From contig JAFWRV010000360.1 in assembly GCA_017519685.1 (NCBI GenBank), positions 1 to 14,407 on the forward strand: a stretch of DNA of 14,407 nucleotides, in the 5' to 3' direction. The position numbers and the translations under genes are program-made. The stretch is from Clostridia bacterium. Its GTDB lineage: Bacteria > Bacillota > Clostridia > Oscillospirales > Acutalibacteraceae. The notes beneath the pieces are model-generated. The model was not told where the DNA came from, searched no databases, and saw nothing but the letters and a program-made list of their open reading frames with translations. This document shows, piece after piece, positions 1 through 8,065 of this stretch (within the stretch, counting starts at the first letter, position 1; each line of letters opens with the position of its first letter).

Positions 1-345
1 AAACGGTTTTGCGTTCCTTTCCCTTATTTCCCTGAGAGCGGCAACGGTATTTACATAGGAATCGCTTTCGTGGTGAACGGAAACAATATCTCCGCTGCCA
101 AACGGGAAAGCGTCTAGCTTTTTGAGCGGCTCAGTTACCATCAGATGAATATCAAGGGGAATTGACGTGCCCGCCTTCAGTCTGCGGCAATAATCCGTGC
201 CGAGGCAGAAATTCGGGACGAACACTCCGTCCATAACGTCAATATGAAGGTATTCAATATTGTTTTTTTCAAAATCGTCGATTATTTCCCTGAGCCGGAA
301 AATATCGGCGCACATCAGGGAAGGCGAAACAGAAGGACTTAACAT
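1..345 (-). CDS. Ribulose-phosphate 3-epimerase-family protein, N-terminal 115 residues (runs off left edge)
   Basis: This is the start of a TIM-barrel sugar-phosphate epimerase, the family that interconverts D-ribulose 5-phosphate and D-xylulose 5-phosphate or the analogous allulose/fructose 6-phosphates. The visible part holds an early SPSLMCAD segment (residues 7-14, family active-site serine), HIDVMDGVFVPN (34-45, metal-ligand His and catalytic Asp) and PLDIHLMV (63-70, second metal His). The SPSLMC motif also resembles allulose-6-phosphate 3-epimerase (AlsE), so the substrate cannot be fixed from half a protein. The ATG at 345 is supported by AAGGAGG about 8 bases upstream. The gene has its own near-consensus promoter just beyond the cdaR terminator, so it is a separate transcription unit. 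The family is clear; the exact substrate is not. Confidence 0.88.
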   Translation of the reverse strand, partial: MLSPSVSPSLMCADIFRLREIIDDFEKNNIEYLHIDVMDGVFVPNFCLGTDYCRRLKAGTSIPLDIHLMVTEPLKKLDAFPFGSGDIVSVHHESDSYVNTVAALREIRERNAKPF

Positions 346-351
346 AACAGC

Positions 352-358
352 GCCTCCT
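352..358 (-). promoter_or_regulatory. Ribosome binding site of the epimerase-family gene
   Basis: On the minus strand AAGGAGG stands about 8 bases before the ATG at 345. It fixes that start. Confidence 0.8.
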
Positions 359-381
359 TATATTTTTTAAATCACGAAAAA

Positions 382-410
382 ATTCTAACAAATAACGGTG
401 GGATTGTCAA
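382..410 (-). promoter_or_regulatory. Sigma-A-type promoter of the epimerase-family gene
   Basis: On the minus strand a perfect TTGACA -35 (405-410) is followed after exactly 17 bases by TAGAAT (382-387) as -10. Transcription would start near 375, giving a leader of about 30 bases with the Shine-Dalgarno sequence inside it. The promoter begins only about 13 bases after the U-tract of the cdaR terminator, so the two units are insulated but tightly packed. Confidence 0.85.
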
Positions 411-422
411 TGATACAGGCGG

Positions 423-459
423 AAAAAAGGTCCTCAGGTTTTTAATCCTGAAGACCTTT
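423..459 (-). terminator. Intrinsic terminator after cdaA-cdaR
   Basis: Read on the minus strand, AAGGTCTTCAGG pairs with CCTGAGGACCTT around an 8-base A/T loop with one mismatch, and the stem runs directly into a T-run. It lies about 33 bases past the cdaR stop and is a textbook Rho-independent terminator. Confidence 0.9.
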
Positions 460-491
460 ATATATTTGAAGATATTCGCTTTTGAGCCGTT

Positions 492-1838
492 TTAAGCTAT
501 TTCCACTTCCGTCATATAAGTACCCGTTGCCCAGTATGTCGTGTTTCCGATAATATTGACATAAACCGTGACCGTACCCTTGAAGCCGGGTTCAACGCTG
601 CTCAAATCGGCTTCAAAACGAAGTTCATCGGGATTGATGGCGTTGATATCCGCTTCGGGACCTATCAGCGTGACCTCATTGAATGCCGGGGTTATGGATT
701 TGACATTGAAGCCGCTGTTTTCCGGAACGATGACATTCGGAGTCAGCGAAACAACTTTTCTAATCAGATTTTCATCGTCTATCGTGATTGTGACGGTGAA
801 TTTTTCTGTTTCGTCAAGAATTACGCACTTGTTATCCGCTTCAACCTGAGCGGCGTCCGCGGTAAAAATGTTTTCACCGAGACGAAGGTCCGCGAAATTG
901 ACAGTCATTATATTGAGAACATCGGAAACCTCTTCAATTTCGGTATCCTTTGCCACAAATACGCTTTTCGGCTCATAGGTAATCTTGAAGCTGGCAAAAT
1001 CCTCCGATGAGGAGAAAGCGGAAGGTCTGTTTTTGAAATCTATACCTGATTTGAGAGTGGCTTCCCTGTAAACGGGAATTTTAACGGTAACAGCTCTGCT
1101 GAAATCGCTGCCGGTAACATACTGATTTCCCGCTTTGACATATTTAAGCAGCGATTCCTCCACCTCAATGCCGTTTTCGTCAAGGAAGGTAAATTCTCCG
1201 TCCACAGCCGTGCTGACATTAAGCGGCTGATCGGGATCGGGCCTTACGGTAACGCTGTTGATTTTATTGATAACGGTAGCCGGCCCGGTCAGCGAAAGCT
1301 TGGTTGTGTCGGACGCTATAAAAGCGCTGTTTTCCCTGTAATAAAAGCCGTTTTCCGTTTCTATCAGGGAGCTGTCAATATCAATGTTAAAATCGGCTCC
1401 CGCCGGCGTATCATAATAAACAAGAATATTTGTGGGCGTAATAGTCTGACCGATAGTGAAATTGTCATCATCTTCCTTCGGCTTGGCTTTGAGATTGAGA
1501 GTCATTTCACCTATATTCAGAACCGTATTTGTGTATGTCAGGTCGATGTCCGTGCTTTTGACGCTGTCAATATAATATCTCAGGCCGACAATTTCAACTT
1601 CGCCGACAAGTTTGTCTCCGTCTTCGTTTTTGTGGGATTCAAATGTCTTGCTGTCAACAAAAAACTGCCTGTCTTTTTCTTTTGTTTCCAGATTAATTCC
1701 GACGTTGGTAACGGTTCTGTTTATATTGCCCGTCTTTTCAGCAGTGATGAAAAGCCAGATAAACGAAGCCAGCAATACAGAAAAAACAATCAGGAAAATC
1801 TTATTGTTAAATAATTTTGATAATAAACTTTCTCTCAT
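492..1838 (-). CDS. cdaR: CdaR, YbbR-domain regulator of diadenylate cyclase
   Basis: This is a membrane-anchored extracytoplasmic protein of the CdaR/YbbR family, which binds the membrane cyclase CdaA and tunes c-di-AMP synthesis. Residues 13-32 form one hydrophobic helix after a basic start (type II anchor). The rest is beta-rich with about four YbbR repeats, near 40-140, 145-235, 245-350 and 360-447. The repeat signature of a V-x-LxGP strand followed by INxI is clear at residues 183-198 and 388-402. The start overlaps the cdaA stop by 4 bases (ATGA), implying translational coupling; the upstream GGGACGGA is a weak Shine-Dalgarno sequence. In many Firmicutes glmM follows, but here the unit ends in a terminator. 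The assignment rests on both repeats and neighbour. Confidence 0.9.
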   Translation of the reverse strand: MRESLLSKLFNNKIFLIVFSVLLASFIWLFITAEKTGNINRTVTNVGINLETKEKDRQFFVDSKTFESHKNEDGDKLVGEVEIVGLRYYIDSVKSTDIDLTYTNTVLNIGEMTLNLKAKPKEDDDNFTIGQTITPTNILVYYDTPAGADFNIDIDSSLIETENGFYYRENSAFIASDTTKLSLTGPATVINKINSVTVRPDPDQPLNVSTAVDGEFTFLDENGIEVEESLLKYVKAGNQYVTGSDFSRAVTVKIPVYREATLKSGIDFKNRPSAFSSSEDFASFKITYEPKSVFVAKDTEIEEVSDVLNIMTVNFADLRLGENIFTADAAQVEADNKCVILDETEKFTVTITIDDENLIRKVVSLTPNVIVPENSGFNVKSITPAFNEVTLIGPEADINAINPDELRFEADLSSVEPGFKGTVTVYVNIIGNTTYWATGTYMTEVEIA

Positions 1839-2737
1839 TTTTTCCGTCCCTTTTTGAAAAATCCGGAAATCTTATTATCCTTTTTCCCGGATGAATCTTC
1901 TGTCATATAATCGAGCATGGCGGCGCGCAGACTTGATTCATCATATCCGGACTGAAGTCTGCCGTTTACAACCACCGAAATATTGCCTGTTTCTTCGGAA
2001 ACGACAACTATCATCGCGTCGGAATATTCGCTCATACCGATTGCCGCTCTGTGACGCGTTCCGAGTTCGCTCGGAACATTGTTGCTGTGAGTCAGCGGAA
2101 GAACACATCCGGCCTTGAAAAGTCTGCCATCGCGAACTATCGCGGCGCCGTCGTGAAGAGGAGATTTCGGGTAAAAGATATTGCCGATAAGCTCATGGGA
2201 AATCTCGGCGTCCACCGATATACCCGATTCAACGACTTCAAGCGGCAGGGTTCCTTTTTCCATAACAATAAGCGCGCCGGTCTTGCTTTCGCTCATTCTC
2301 TGAACCGCCTTGCTGATTTCGATAATTGCCTTGGTAACGGTTTCGCTTTTTTCGGAAGCGAACAATTCAAAAAGACTGCCTCCGACAAATCTGCTTCTTC
2401 CTATTCTCTCGATAATCTGCCGTATTTCCTGCTGGAAAACAATAACAAGAATAATGAAGATATTTGAGAATACAAATTTAAGAATATATGTACTTACGGT
2501 GAAACCTAAAAGAGTAACCAGAGCATATCCCACACCGAGAATAATCAGTCCCGATATAAGATGCTTGAATTTATTGCTTTTAAGACGGGTCAGAAGATAA
2601 AAAATGGCAAGAGCAACAATGATAATATCTATCAGGTCGATGACGGTCGGTCTTATTGACTTGACTTTGTTGACAAATTCCTCAAAAGCCCCGAGCCATC
2701 CGTTGCTGCCCGCCGCAGTGTAAACATCAAGTAACAT
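1835..2737 (-). CDS. cdaA: CdaA (DacA) membrane diadenylate cyclase
   Basis: The enzyme condenses two ATP into cyclic di-AMP, a second messenger governing potassium and osmolyte uptake and cell-wall balance in Firmicutes. Three transmembrane helices lie at about residues 31-50, 59-78 and 84-103, followed by a DAC (DisA_N) domain at about 115-275. The two catalytic motifs are intact: DGA at 196-198 within PLHDGAAIVRDGRL and RHR at 228-230 within LGTRHRAAIGMSE. Its length of 300 residues is slightly above the usual 270-280 because of a longer N-terminus and a basic tail (KKGRKK). GAAAGG lies 8 bases before the ATG. It has its own promoter and is coupled to cdaR, forming the sensor/cyclase pair. 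Confidence 0.95.
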   Translation of the reverse strand: MLLDVYTAAGSNGWLGAFEEFVNKVKSIRPTVIDLIDIIIVALAIFYLLTRLKSNKFKHLISGLIILGVGYALVTLLGFTVSTYILKFVFSNIFIILVIVFQQEIRQIIERIGRSRFVGGSLFELFASEKSETVTKAIIEISKAVQRMSESKTGALIVMEKGTLPLEVVESGISVDAEISHELIGNIFYPKSPLHDGAAIVRDGRLFKAGCVLPLTHSNNVPSELGTRHRAAIGMSEYSDAMIVVVSEETGNISVVVNGRLQSGYDESSLRAAMLDYMTEDSSGKKDNKISGFFKKGRKK

Positions 2738-2767
2738 AAGCTTTGCCTTTCACACTTTATTGTTATT

Positions 2768-2796
2768 ATCTTATCACAGCGATTTTATATAATCAA
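2768..2796 (-). promoter_or_regulatory. Probable promoter of cdaA-cdaR
   Basis: In the 85-base gap upstream of cdaA the minus strand carries TTGATT (2791-2796), 17 bases, then TAAGAT (2768-2773). Transcription would start near 2761, about 24 bases before the ATG. I see no hairpin terminator between ispF and this promoter, so read-through from the upstream operon is also possible. Confidence 0.6.
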
Positions 2797-2822
2797 ACGA
2801 TAAATAAAGAATTTACAAAAAG

Positions 2823-3302
2823 TTAATCAGATGATTCTATGAGCGCGATTGCCTGCGCCGCCATACCGAGTCCTTCGCCGGTAAAGCCGAGTTTTTCCTC
2901 TGTTGTTGCCTTGACGCTGACGCAGGATTCGCTGATTCCGCAGGCTGACGCGATATTGGAAACCATTGCCGGAATATAAGATCTGAGCTTCGGCTCCTGC
3001 GCTATGACGGTTGAGTCTATATTGACGACACGAAAACCGTTTTTATTCAGATAAGCGTTGACTTTTTTAAGAAGTTCAAGACTGTCCGCCCCTTCAAATG
3101 CCGGGTCGCTGTCGGGAAACATTACTCCGATATCGCCGAGCGCCGCGGCGCCGAGGAGCGAATCGGATATCGCGTGAAGAAGCACATCGGCGTCGGAATG
3201 GCCGAGAAGACCTTTGTCATATCCGATTTCAACACCGCCGATAATGAGTTTCCTGCCCTCAGCCAGGCGGTGAACATCGTAACCCTGTCCTATTCGCAGC
3301 AT
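2823..3302 (-). CDS. ispF: 2-C-methyl-D-erythritol 2,4-cyclodiphosphate synthase (IspF)
   Basis: IspF converts CDP-methylerythritol 2-phosphate into the 2,4-cyclodiphosphate with release of CMP, the fifth step of the MEP isoprenoid pathway, as a cytosolic homotrimer. The metal ligands are seen as D9 and H11 in GYDVHRL and H43 in [14 protein letters not shown]. The substrate-loop signature [14 protein letters not shown] is at 131-144, and FPDSDP at 62-67 is also typical. At 159 residues it is full length. Its start lies 13 bases inside the end of rnmV, so translation is probably coupled. It is the last gene of the alaS run. ispD is not adjacent, although the two are often linked or fused. Confidence 0.97.
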   Translation of the reverse strand: MLRIGQGYDVHRLAEGRKLIIGGVEIGYDKGLLGHSDADVLLHAISDSLLGAAALGDIGVMFPDSDPAFEGADSLELLKKVNAYLNKNGFRVVNIDSTVIAQEPKLRSYIPAMVSNIASACGISESCVSVKATTEEKLGFTGEGLGMAAQAIALIESSD

Positions 3303-3895
3303 ACCTGTGTTCCCTCCATTATTTTCATATCATCGAGCAGACAGTCATAATCGGTTATGGAATTAAGCACCGGTATCAATGAATTGCTTGTAAGCCGGGA
3401 AGGAAGCTTGTAATAATCAAGCAGTTTCTTCCGCTTTTCCACGCTTCCTTTCTTTCCGCTCAACCCGAGCTCGTAAAGGTCGTGTTTGGTAATCGGCCTT
3501 GCCGGAGCGTCCGTATTTTCACACAGCACTCCGGCTCTTTCAAGCGCCTGGGTGATAACTTTTTCCGAAACGCCCTCCACGCCTAATTTTCCTTCACGGG
3601 AAGGCGCGTCCTTACGCTTTTCCTTGCCGAATATATCGGGTATATAAGCGTTTACGATATATTTTTTATCAATCGTGGAGCCGATAAAATTTCTGATTAT
3701 GAAGCCTGCCGAGTCGCTGTCGGTCAAAACAACTATTCCCCTGCGCTCCGCGAGCATACGGATAAGATTCTGACGTTCCTTATCTTTGAAAATACCGAAA
3801 CCCTCGGTGCAGATTATGGGCGCGTCAACTATTGAAGAAAGCTTGATTTTATCATACTTTCCTTCAACGATTACCGCCTGTCTTATCTTTATCAT
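3290..3895 (-). CDS. rnmV: Ribonuclease M5-family TOPRIM protein
   Basis: RNase M5 carries out the final processing of 5S rRNA precursor in Firmicutes. The N-terminal TOPRIM fold is visible: VIVEGKYD at 8-15 with the catalytic Glu at 11, and [10 protein letters not shown] at 55-64 with Asp 59 and Asp 61 as metal ligands. GKLGVEGVS at 102-110 matches the GLGVEHAS-type motif between the TOPRIM and C-terminal domains. The C-terminal part (about 125-190) matches the DUF4093-type domain that contacts pre-5S rRNA with ribosomal protein L18. The ATG overlaps the holA stop (ATGA). The classical neighbour is rsmA/ksgA; here it sits between holA and ispF, which is less usual. A general TOPRIM nuclease is the alternative, but the two-domain match makes RNase M5 likely. 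Confidence 0.85.
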   Translation of the reverse strand: MIKIRQAVIVEGKYDKIKLSSIVDAPIICTEGFGIFKDKERQNLIRMLAERRGIVVLTDSDSAGFIIRNFIGSTIDKKYIVNAYIPDIFGKEKRKDAPSREGKLGVEGVSEKVITQALERAGVLCENTDAPARPITKHDLYELGLSGKKGSVEKRKKLLDYYKLPSRLTSNSLIPVLNSITDYDCLLDDMKIMEGTQVCCE

Positions 3896-4929
3896 ACTTT
3901 TCTCCCGCCTGCCCTCGCAAGACGCACAAGCGTATATTCGAGGACCTGCTTTTTATCCTGTTGCGTACTTTTAAGCGCCCTGTCAGCGTCGGCAAGTATT
4001 TCAAGACAGCTGTCAAGCTGCTCAAAAGTCATTGTTGAGGCCGGTCTTACCGACCTTTTGAGTTTAAAATCCTTGCCCTTGTATAATGACGGATAGGCGG
4101 CCGCGACCTCAACGGCGTTTTTGCTGTTTTTTACCGCGGCTTTTGCTCTGTATATATCCGTGTACTGTGAAATCAGAGCGCCGAGAATCATATACTCGTC
4201 TTCCCTTTTTGCGAAAAGGTTGGACAGCATACGGAACGCTTTATCGAAGTTTCCGTTGACAAGCTCGCCTACCATATCGAACACCTTGGCTTCAAGCGTC
4301 TTTATGCATACGGCGTCAACATCGCCGCGCCTGACGGTTTCGCCGCAGTAGGCGCATACTTTTTCAAGCTCGTTTCCGAGCAGATTGAGATCGTTGCCTA
4401 CACAGCTGACCATATATTCGGCAACTCCGCGTTCAAATGTCTTTCCTCTCTTTTTCGCTCCGCTTTCAACTATTTTAACAAGGTCCGACATCTGTTTTTT
4501 TCCGAACTTGACAACAATTCCTTTTTCGTTAAAGAGCTTGACAATTTCGCCGATTTCACTCGCCGACGGCTGTAATGCCGGATAGGAAAAAATCAGGCAG
4601 TTGTCCGGCGGATTATCGGCAAGAAGCTCCTTTAGCAAAGCCAGATCGCTGTCTTCGGCTTCGGCTGCCGGATAGTTTCTGACAAGCACGCATTTTCCCT
4701 CCGCCATCATCGGAACGGCAAGCGCGCTGTCATAGATTTCATTGAGGTCGCAGTCATCATTTTCAAAAACACGGAGATTGAAATCGGAAAAAGCGTCGCC
4801 GACCGATGCTTTCACCAACTTGTCGGTATAAACTTTAACAAGAAAAGTTTCTTCTCCGTAGAGCAGATACGCGCCGAAGGGAGAAGACTTGATTTTCTCT
4901 TTTAACGCGTCTTCCGTCAGAGCAGACAT
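3892..4929 (-). CDS. holA: DNA polymerase III subunit delta (clamp-loader subunit)
   Basis: HolA is the clamp-loader subunit that opens the beta sliding clamp. The 345-residue length fits the family. The N-terminal segment YLLYGEETFLVKVYTDKL (21-38) is the delta signature, corresponding to a degenerate ATPase P-loop region. Further on, GNDLNLLGNELEK at 178-190 and AKVFDMVGELVNGNFDKA (about 214-231) match the lid and collar regions of bacterial delta. The start at 4929 lies 3 bases after the comEC stop, and AGAGGTTGAG inside the end of comEC acts as ribosome binding site. The comEC-holA order is widely conserved in Firmicutes and supports the call. The frequent next neighbour rpsT is absent. 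Confidence 0.92.
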   Translation of the reverse strand: MSALTEDALKEKIKSSPFGAYLLYGEETFLVKVYTDKLVKASVGDAFSDFNLRVFENDDCDLNEIYDSALAVPMMAEGKCVLVRNYPAAEAEDSDLALLKELLADNPPDNCLIFSYPALQPSASEIGEIVKLFNEKGIVVKFGKKQMSDLVKIVESGAKKRGKTFERGVAEYMVSCVGNDLNLLGNELEKVCAYCGETVRRGDVDAVCIKTLEAKVFDMVGELVNGNFDKAFRMLSNLFAKREDEYMILGALISQYTDIYRAKAAVKNSKNAVEVAAAYPSLYKGKDFKLKRSVRPASTMTFEQLDSCLEILADADRALKSTQQDKKQVLEYTLVRLARAGGRKV

Positions 4930-4932
4930 AAC

Positions 4933-7131
4933 TCAACCTCTTTCAAGCATTATTTTGCGGTTTTTCGAATGAATGATTATTTTTCCTCTGCCCGCTGTGG
5001 CCGCGGCTTCAATACCGCAAGAGGAAAGCTCGTTTTCAGCGGGTATTCCCCTGCTTTCATCCGCCTGTATCACGATTGCCGAGAGTGAAGTGAAAGCGGA
5101 ATTATCCGGATAATCCATACGGCAGACCAGTACATCCGCGTCGGATGGCAGTACGGACGAATCTATCGCCGGGTCGCAGACAACAAGCGCCGAGACATCG
5201 TCGGTATGAACAGAATACGCTTTGTTTCCCGACCCGTCTTTTATAACCTCCGCGGTAATATTCCCCGCGGTGATTTTTTCTTCATTTTTAATTATGCTTT
5301 TTCCGGGTATATACACGGGTATGTAACCGGAATCATCGCAGTAAACAGCCTGCGGCTGATAAAGCGGAACAATATCCTGAAGACAGGATATATAGTTCCT
5401 GTCGGCATAAGGCAAAACAATCGCGGAAAGTCCGCCTCCCGCCTTTCCGATACTCTCCGATATCTCATCCGCTCCGCGGAAGCCGTCTGCGCCGCAGCCT
5501 ATGAGCAGCGATTTGCCTTGTGTTGAAACAAGAACGGAACTGCTTTTCCCCGAGTCAAAAACGGTTATATGAGTCATTGCCCTGTCGGAAAGATTGCAGG
5601 TCAGCGCAGTCACGGCAAAAAGCCCCGCCGCGATAAAAACGGCAGACGGAAAAATCTTTTTTTCCGAGTAAGCGGTCAGCACGGCAAGCGCGCCGAACAT
5701 AAACAGACCGCAGAGAATCATATACGCGTCTTTTTCTCCGACTGTTATTTTGGAAAGCGGAAATTCGGGTATAACCCTTGTCAGATTGAGAACAGACTTT
5801 GCGCAGACGCCCGCAATCAATCCGGGTAAATTGAATACATAAGGTGAAATAAGCGCGACCGGAACGCTCAGCGCGGCGCTTATCATACAGATTTCAGCTA
5901 AGAAAACAATAATAATATTTGAAATAAATATGCTCAATTTGAATCCGCCGTATAATCCCAGAGTAAACGGCAGAGTAAAGCCGACGGCAGACGCCGTCAC
6001 CAGGAGCAGTTTCACGGGTTTTTCGATGACCCGGAACATTTTGTGTTTTGACGCAAATTCCTTTATAACCGGATTGAAATATTCGCCGCTCAGGATAATA
6101 CCCATGGTAGAGAACGCCGAGAGGCTAAGACTCAGCGAACCCGGTGAAAAAGGATTTATTATTGAAATAACAAGCAGGGATATTCCGAGAGAATTCAAAG
6201 GATCCCTGCGCTGCGACAGTATAACCGACAGAAGATAAAGAATCATCATTATACCGGCGCGCATAACGGAATATTTCATTCCGGCAATAAACATCAGAAG
6301 AATAACCGCGGGAATTGCCAGAGCGCACGCCGTTTTTTCACGCATACCGGCTTTTTTCAGCAGCCACAGAATTGCCGCCGACCACAGTGAAAGATGCAAT
6401 CCTGAAACACAGATAATATGCGTGACACCGCACTCTTTCAGACCGCGGTAAGCGGAATCCGATAGCATGCTTCTGTCCCCGAGCAATATCGCAAGTGACA
6501 GTCCGCCGTAATCATTCGGAAGAATTGTCATCAGCGATTTTTTCACCGCTCTGCGGACCGACATAACCGCTTTCCCGAAAAAATGGGAGCCGGCTGTATT
6601 TCCGTTGATTTTCAATGTTTCATCAACGGAGTAAGCGCCGAGAAACCTGTTTTCGGCTTTGTATGAGGAAAGCAAATCCTCCGATGAGCTGCCGAGTTTA
6701 TAGAATTTGAAATTACCCTGTATCTCATCGTAAGCCGACAGACCCGGAGCCGACTGAAAAACCAGACGGACATTGACATCGGCCCTGCCGGAATCAAGAG
6801 AGGTCATCTTCGCGTCGTAATAATAGTTTCCGTATGCCGTTTCGCCGTCACTAACAACAGTCATACTCGCTTCGTGAACGGTGCTATCCAGCGCGACAGC
6901 AGGATAATAAAGGAACTCGTTCACGCAAAGCAGCATAAGGCACGCCACCGCCGCGCCCGCAAAGGCAACCGGAAAGGCCGCCTGCCTGCGCAAGCTTTTA
7001 AACAATACGGAAGCAGTCAGAAGTGCCGTAAAAATAATGAAAAATACAAATACTCTTTTTGACGGCGCATCGTATAACGCCGAAAGAACGAGAAAAACCG
7101 TTATGCCGAGCACGGCAAACGGACGCGGCAT
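4933..7131 (-). CDS. comEC: ComEC/Rec2-type DNA-uptake channel protein with degenerate C-terminal MBL domain
   Basis: ComEC is the inner-membrane channel through which single-stranded DNA enters in natural transformation. The 732 residues show N-terminal membrane helices (about 5-20, 27-45, 52-72), a soluble DUF4131-like part (about 80-180) and the Competence domain core. That core has LGDRSMLSD (217-225), GVTHIICVSGLHLSL (235-249) and many helices to about 510. The C-terminal 518-725 keeps the metallo-beta-lactamase-like outline, but FDVGQGD is FDSGKSS (525-531), LIDGG is LIGCG (543-547) and the THxDxDH metal motif is LPYADRN (573-579), so nuclease or hydrolase activity is unlikely. A strong GGAGGTGA precedes the ATG. 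It is followed by holA after 3 bases. No other competence gene is in view. Confidence 0.9.
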   Translation of the reverse strand: MPRPFAVLGITVFLVLSALYDAPSKRVFVFFIIFTALLTASVLFKSLRRQAAFPVAFAGAAVACLMLLCVNEFLYYPAVALDSTVHEASMTVVSDGETAYGNYYYDAKMTSLDSGRADVNVRLVFQSAPGLSAYDEIQGNFKFYKLGSSSEDLLSSYKAENRFLGAYSVDETLKINGNTAGSHFFGKAVMSVRRAVKKSLMTILPNDYGGLSLAILLGDRSMLSDSAYRGLKECGVTHIICVSGLHLSLWSAAILWLLKKAGMREKTACALAIPAVILLMFIAGMKYSVMRAGIMMILYLLSVILSQRRDPLNSLGISLLVISIINPFSPGSLSLSLSAFSTMGIILSGEYFNPVIKEFASKHKMFRVIEKPVKLLLVTASAVGFTLPFTLGLYGGFKLSIFISNIIIVFLAEICMISAALSVPVALISPYVFNLPGLIAGVCAKSVLNLTRVIPEFPLSKITVGEKDAYMILCGLFMFGALAVLTAYSEKKIFPSAVFIAAGLFAVTALTCNLSDRAMTHITVFDSGKSSSVLVSTQGKSLLIGCGADGFRGADEISESIGKAGGGLSAIVLPYADRNYISCLQDIVPLYQPQAVYCDDSGYIPVYIPGKSIIKNEEKITAGNITAEVIKDGSGNKAYSVHTDDVSALVVCDPAIDSSVLPSDADVLVCRMDYPDNSAFTSLSAIVIQADESRGIPAENELSSCGIEAAATAGRGKIIIHSKNRKIMLERG

Positions 7132-7158
7132 AAGGTCACCTCCCGTAATTAAACGGTT

Positions 7159-7698
7159 TTATTTTTCAATGATGGGGATTTTGCCGAGGAAGATGATATC
7201 ATCTCTGTCAGCCGCGTCACCCTCCGCAAGGACAGCCGCCCTGGCAACTATGTCGCAGTTGAACTTTGAAAGAAGCTCTTCCATAGCTCTGATGGATTCG
7301 CCTGTTGAAATAACATCATCGAGTATTACCACTCTGCTGCCCTTGAGCTGTTTTCCGTCTATGCCGTCAAGGATGAGAGTCTGAATGGCGTCGGTTGTAA
7401 TCGATTTGACTTCAACCGTTACCGGCTTTTTCATATAGAGCTTTGCTCTTTTTCTCGCGACAAAATATTTTTTTCCGCTCTGCCTTGAAAGTTCATAGGC
7501 AAAGGGAATGCTCTTTGCTTCGGGAGTAACGATATAATCGAACTCGGGAAGGCGTTTGAGCATTTCCGCGGCGCAGTGAATTGTCAGTTCGACATCGCCG
7601 AACATGATAAAAGCCGCTATATCAAGATGCTCGTTGAGCGGGCAGCGCAGAAGGTCTCTTTTCATCCCCGCTATGTCAACGGTATAATATTTATCCAT
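7159..7698 (-). CDS. Purine phosphoribosyltransferase (adenine PRT-like)
   Basis: This is a type I phosphoribosyltransferase, which joins a free base (or a related substrate) to PRPP with loss of pyrophosphate in the cytosol. The PRPP-binding motif VVILDDVISTGES lies at residues 123-135. TPEAKSIPFAYELSR (58-72) and FVARKRAKLY (79-88) are typical of adenine PRT and its relatives, and VLAEGDAADRDDIIFLG (156-172) forms the C-terminal family signature. At 179 residues it is near apt length (about 170). Adenine is the likeliest substrate by resemblance, but xanthine or a regulatory PRT role cannot be excluded, so no symbol is given. AAGGAGG precedes the ATG, 11 bases separate it from the HIT gene and 27 from comEC. 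Confidence 0.85.
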   Translation of the reverse strand: MDKYYTVDIAGMKRDLLRCPLNEHLDIAAFIMFGDVELTIHCAAEMLKRLPEFDYIVTPEAKSIPFAYELSRQSGKKYFVARKRAKLYMKKPVTVEVKSITTDAIQTLILDGIDGKQLKGSRVVILDDVISTGESIRAMEELLSKFNCDIVARAAVLAEGDAADRDDIIFLGKIPIIEK

Positions 7699-7709
7699 TA
7701 TAATCCTCC

Positions 7710-8048
7710 TTAACCCGCCGGCCAGCCGAAATCTCTGCCTGCCATCATGTGGAAATGAAGATGCATGACAGTCTGACCCGCGCTTTCTCCGCAGTTGCTT
7801 ACAATACGGAATCCGTCGGAAAGTCCCTGTTCCGACGCTATCTTTGCCGCGACTTCAAAAATATGAGCAACTACCGCGGAATTGCTCTCATCAATCTGAG
7901 CCGCGGAAGCGATATGCTCCTTGGGAATAATAAGAACATGGAACGGCGCCTGGGGGTCAAGGTCATTGAACGCGATTACCTTATCGTCTTCATAAACCTT
8001 TGTCGAGGGGATTTCTCCCGCCGCTATTTTACAGAAAATGCAGTCCAT
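7710..8048 (-). CDS. HIT-family (Hint/PKCI-type) nucleotide hydrolase
   Basis: Histidine-triad proteins of the Hint branch hydrolyse nucleoside phosphoramidates and aminoacyl-adenylates, which makes the position beside an aminoacyl-tRNA synthetase gene suggestive. The catalytic triad HLHFH is at residues 96-100, preceded by the family segment GQTVMH. The N-terminal DCIFCKIAAGEIPS (2-15) with Cys3 and Cys6 and the IIPKEHI segment (40-46) are typical. The 112-residue length is standard. AAGGAGA precedes the ATG by about 8 bases. The gene starts 17 bases after alaS ends with no terminator between them, so it is probably co-transcribed. The family is certain; the in vivo substrate is not known from sequence. 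Confidence 0.95.
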   Translation of the reverse strand: MDCIFCKIAAGEIPSTKVYEDDKVIAFNDLDPQAPFHVLIIPKEHIASAAQIDESNSAVVAHIFEVAAKIASEQGLSDGFRIVSNCGESAGQTVMHLHFHMMAGRDFGWPAG

Positions 8049-8065
8049 AACAGTTCTCCTTCCGT

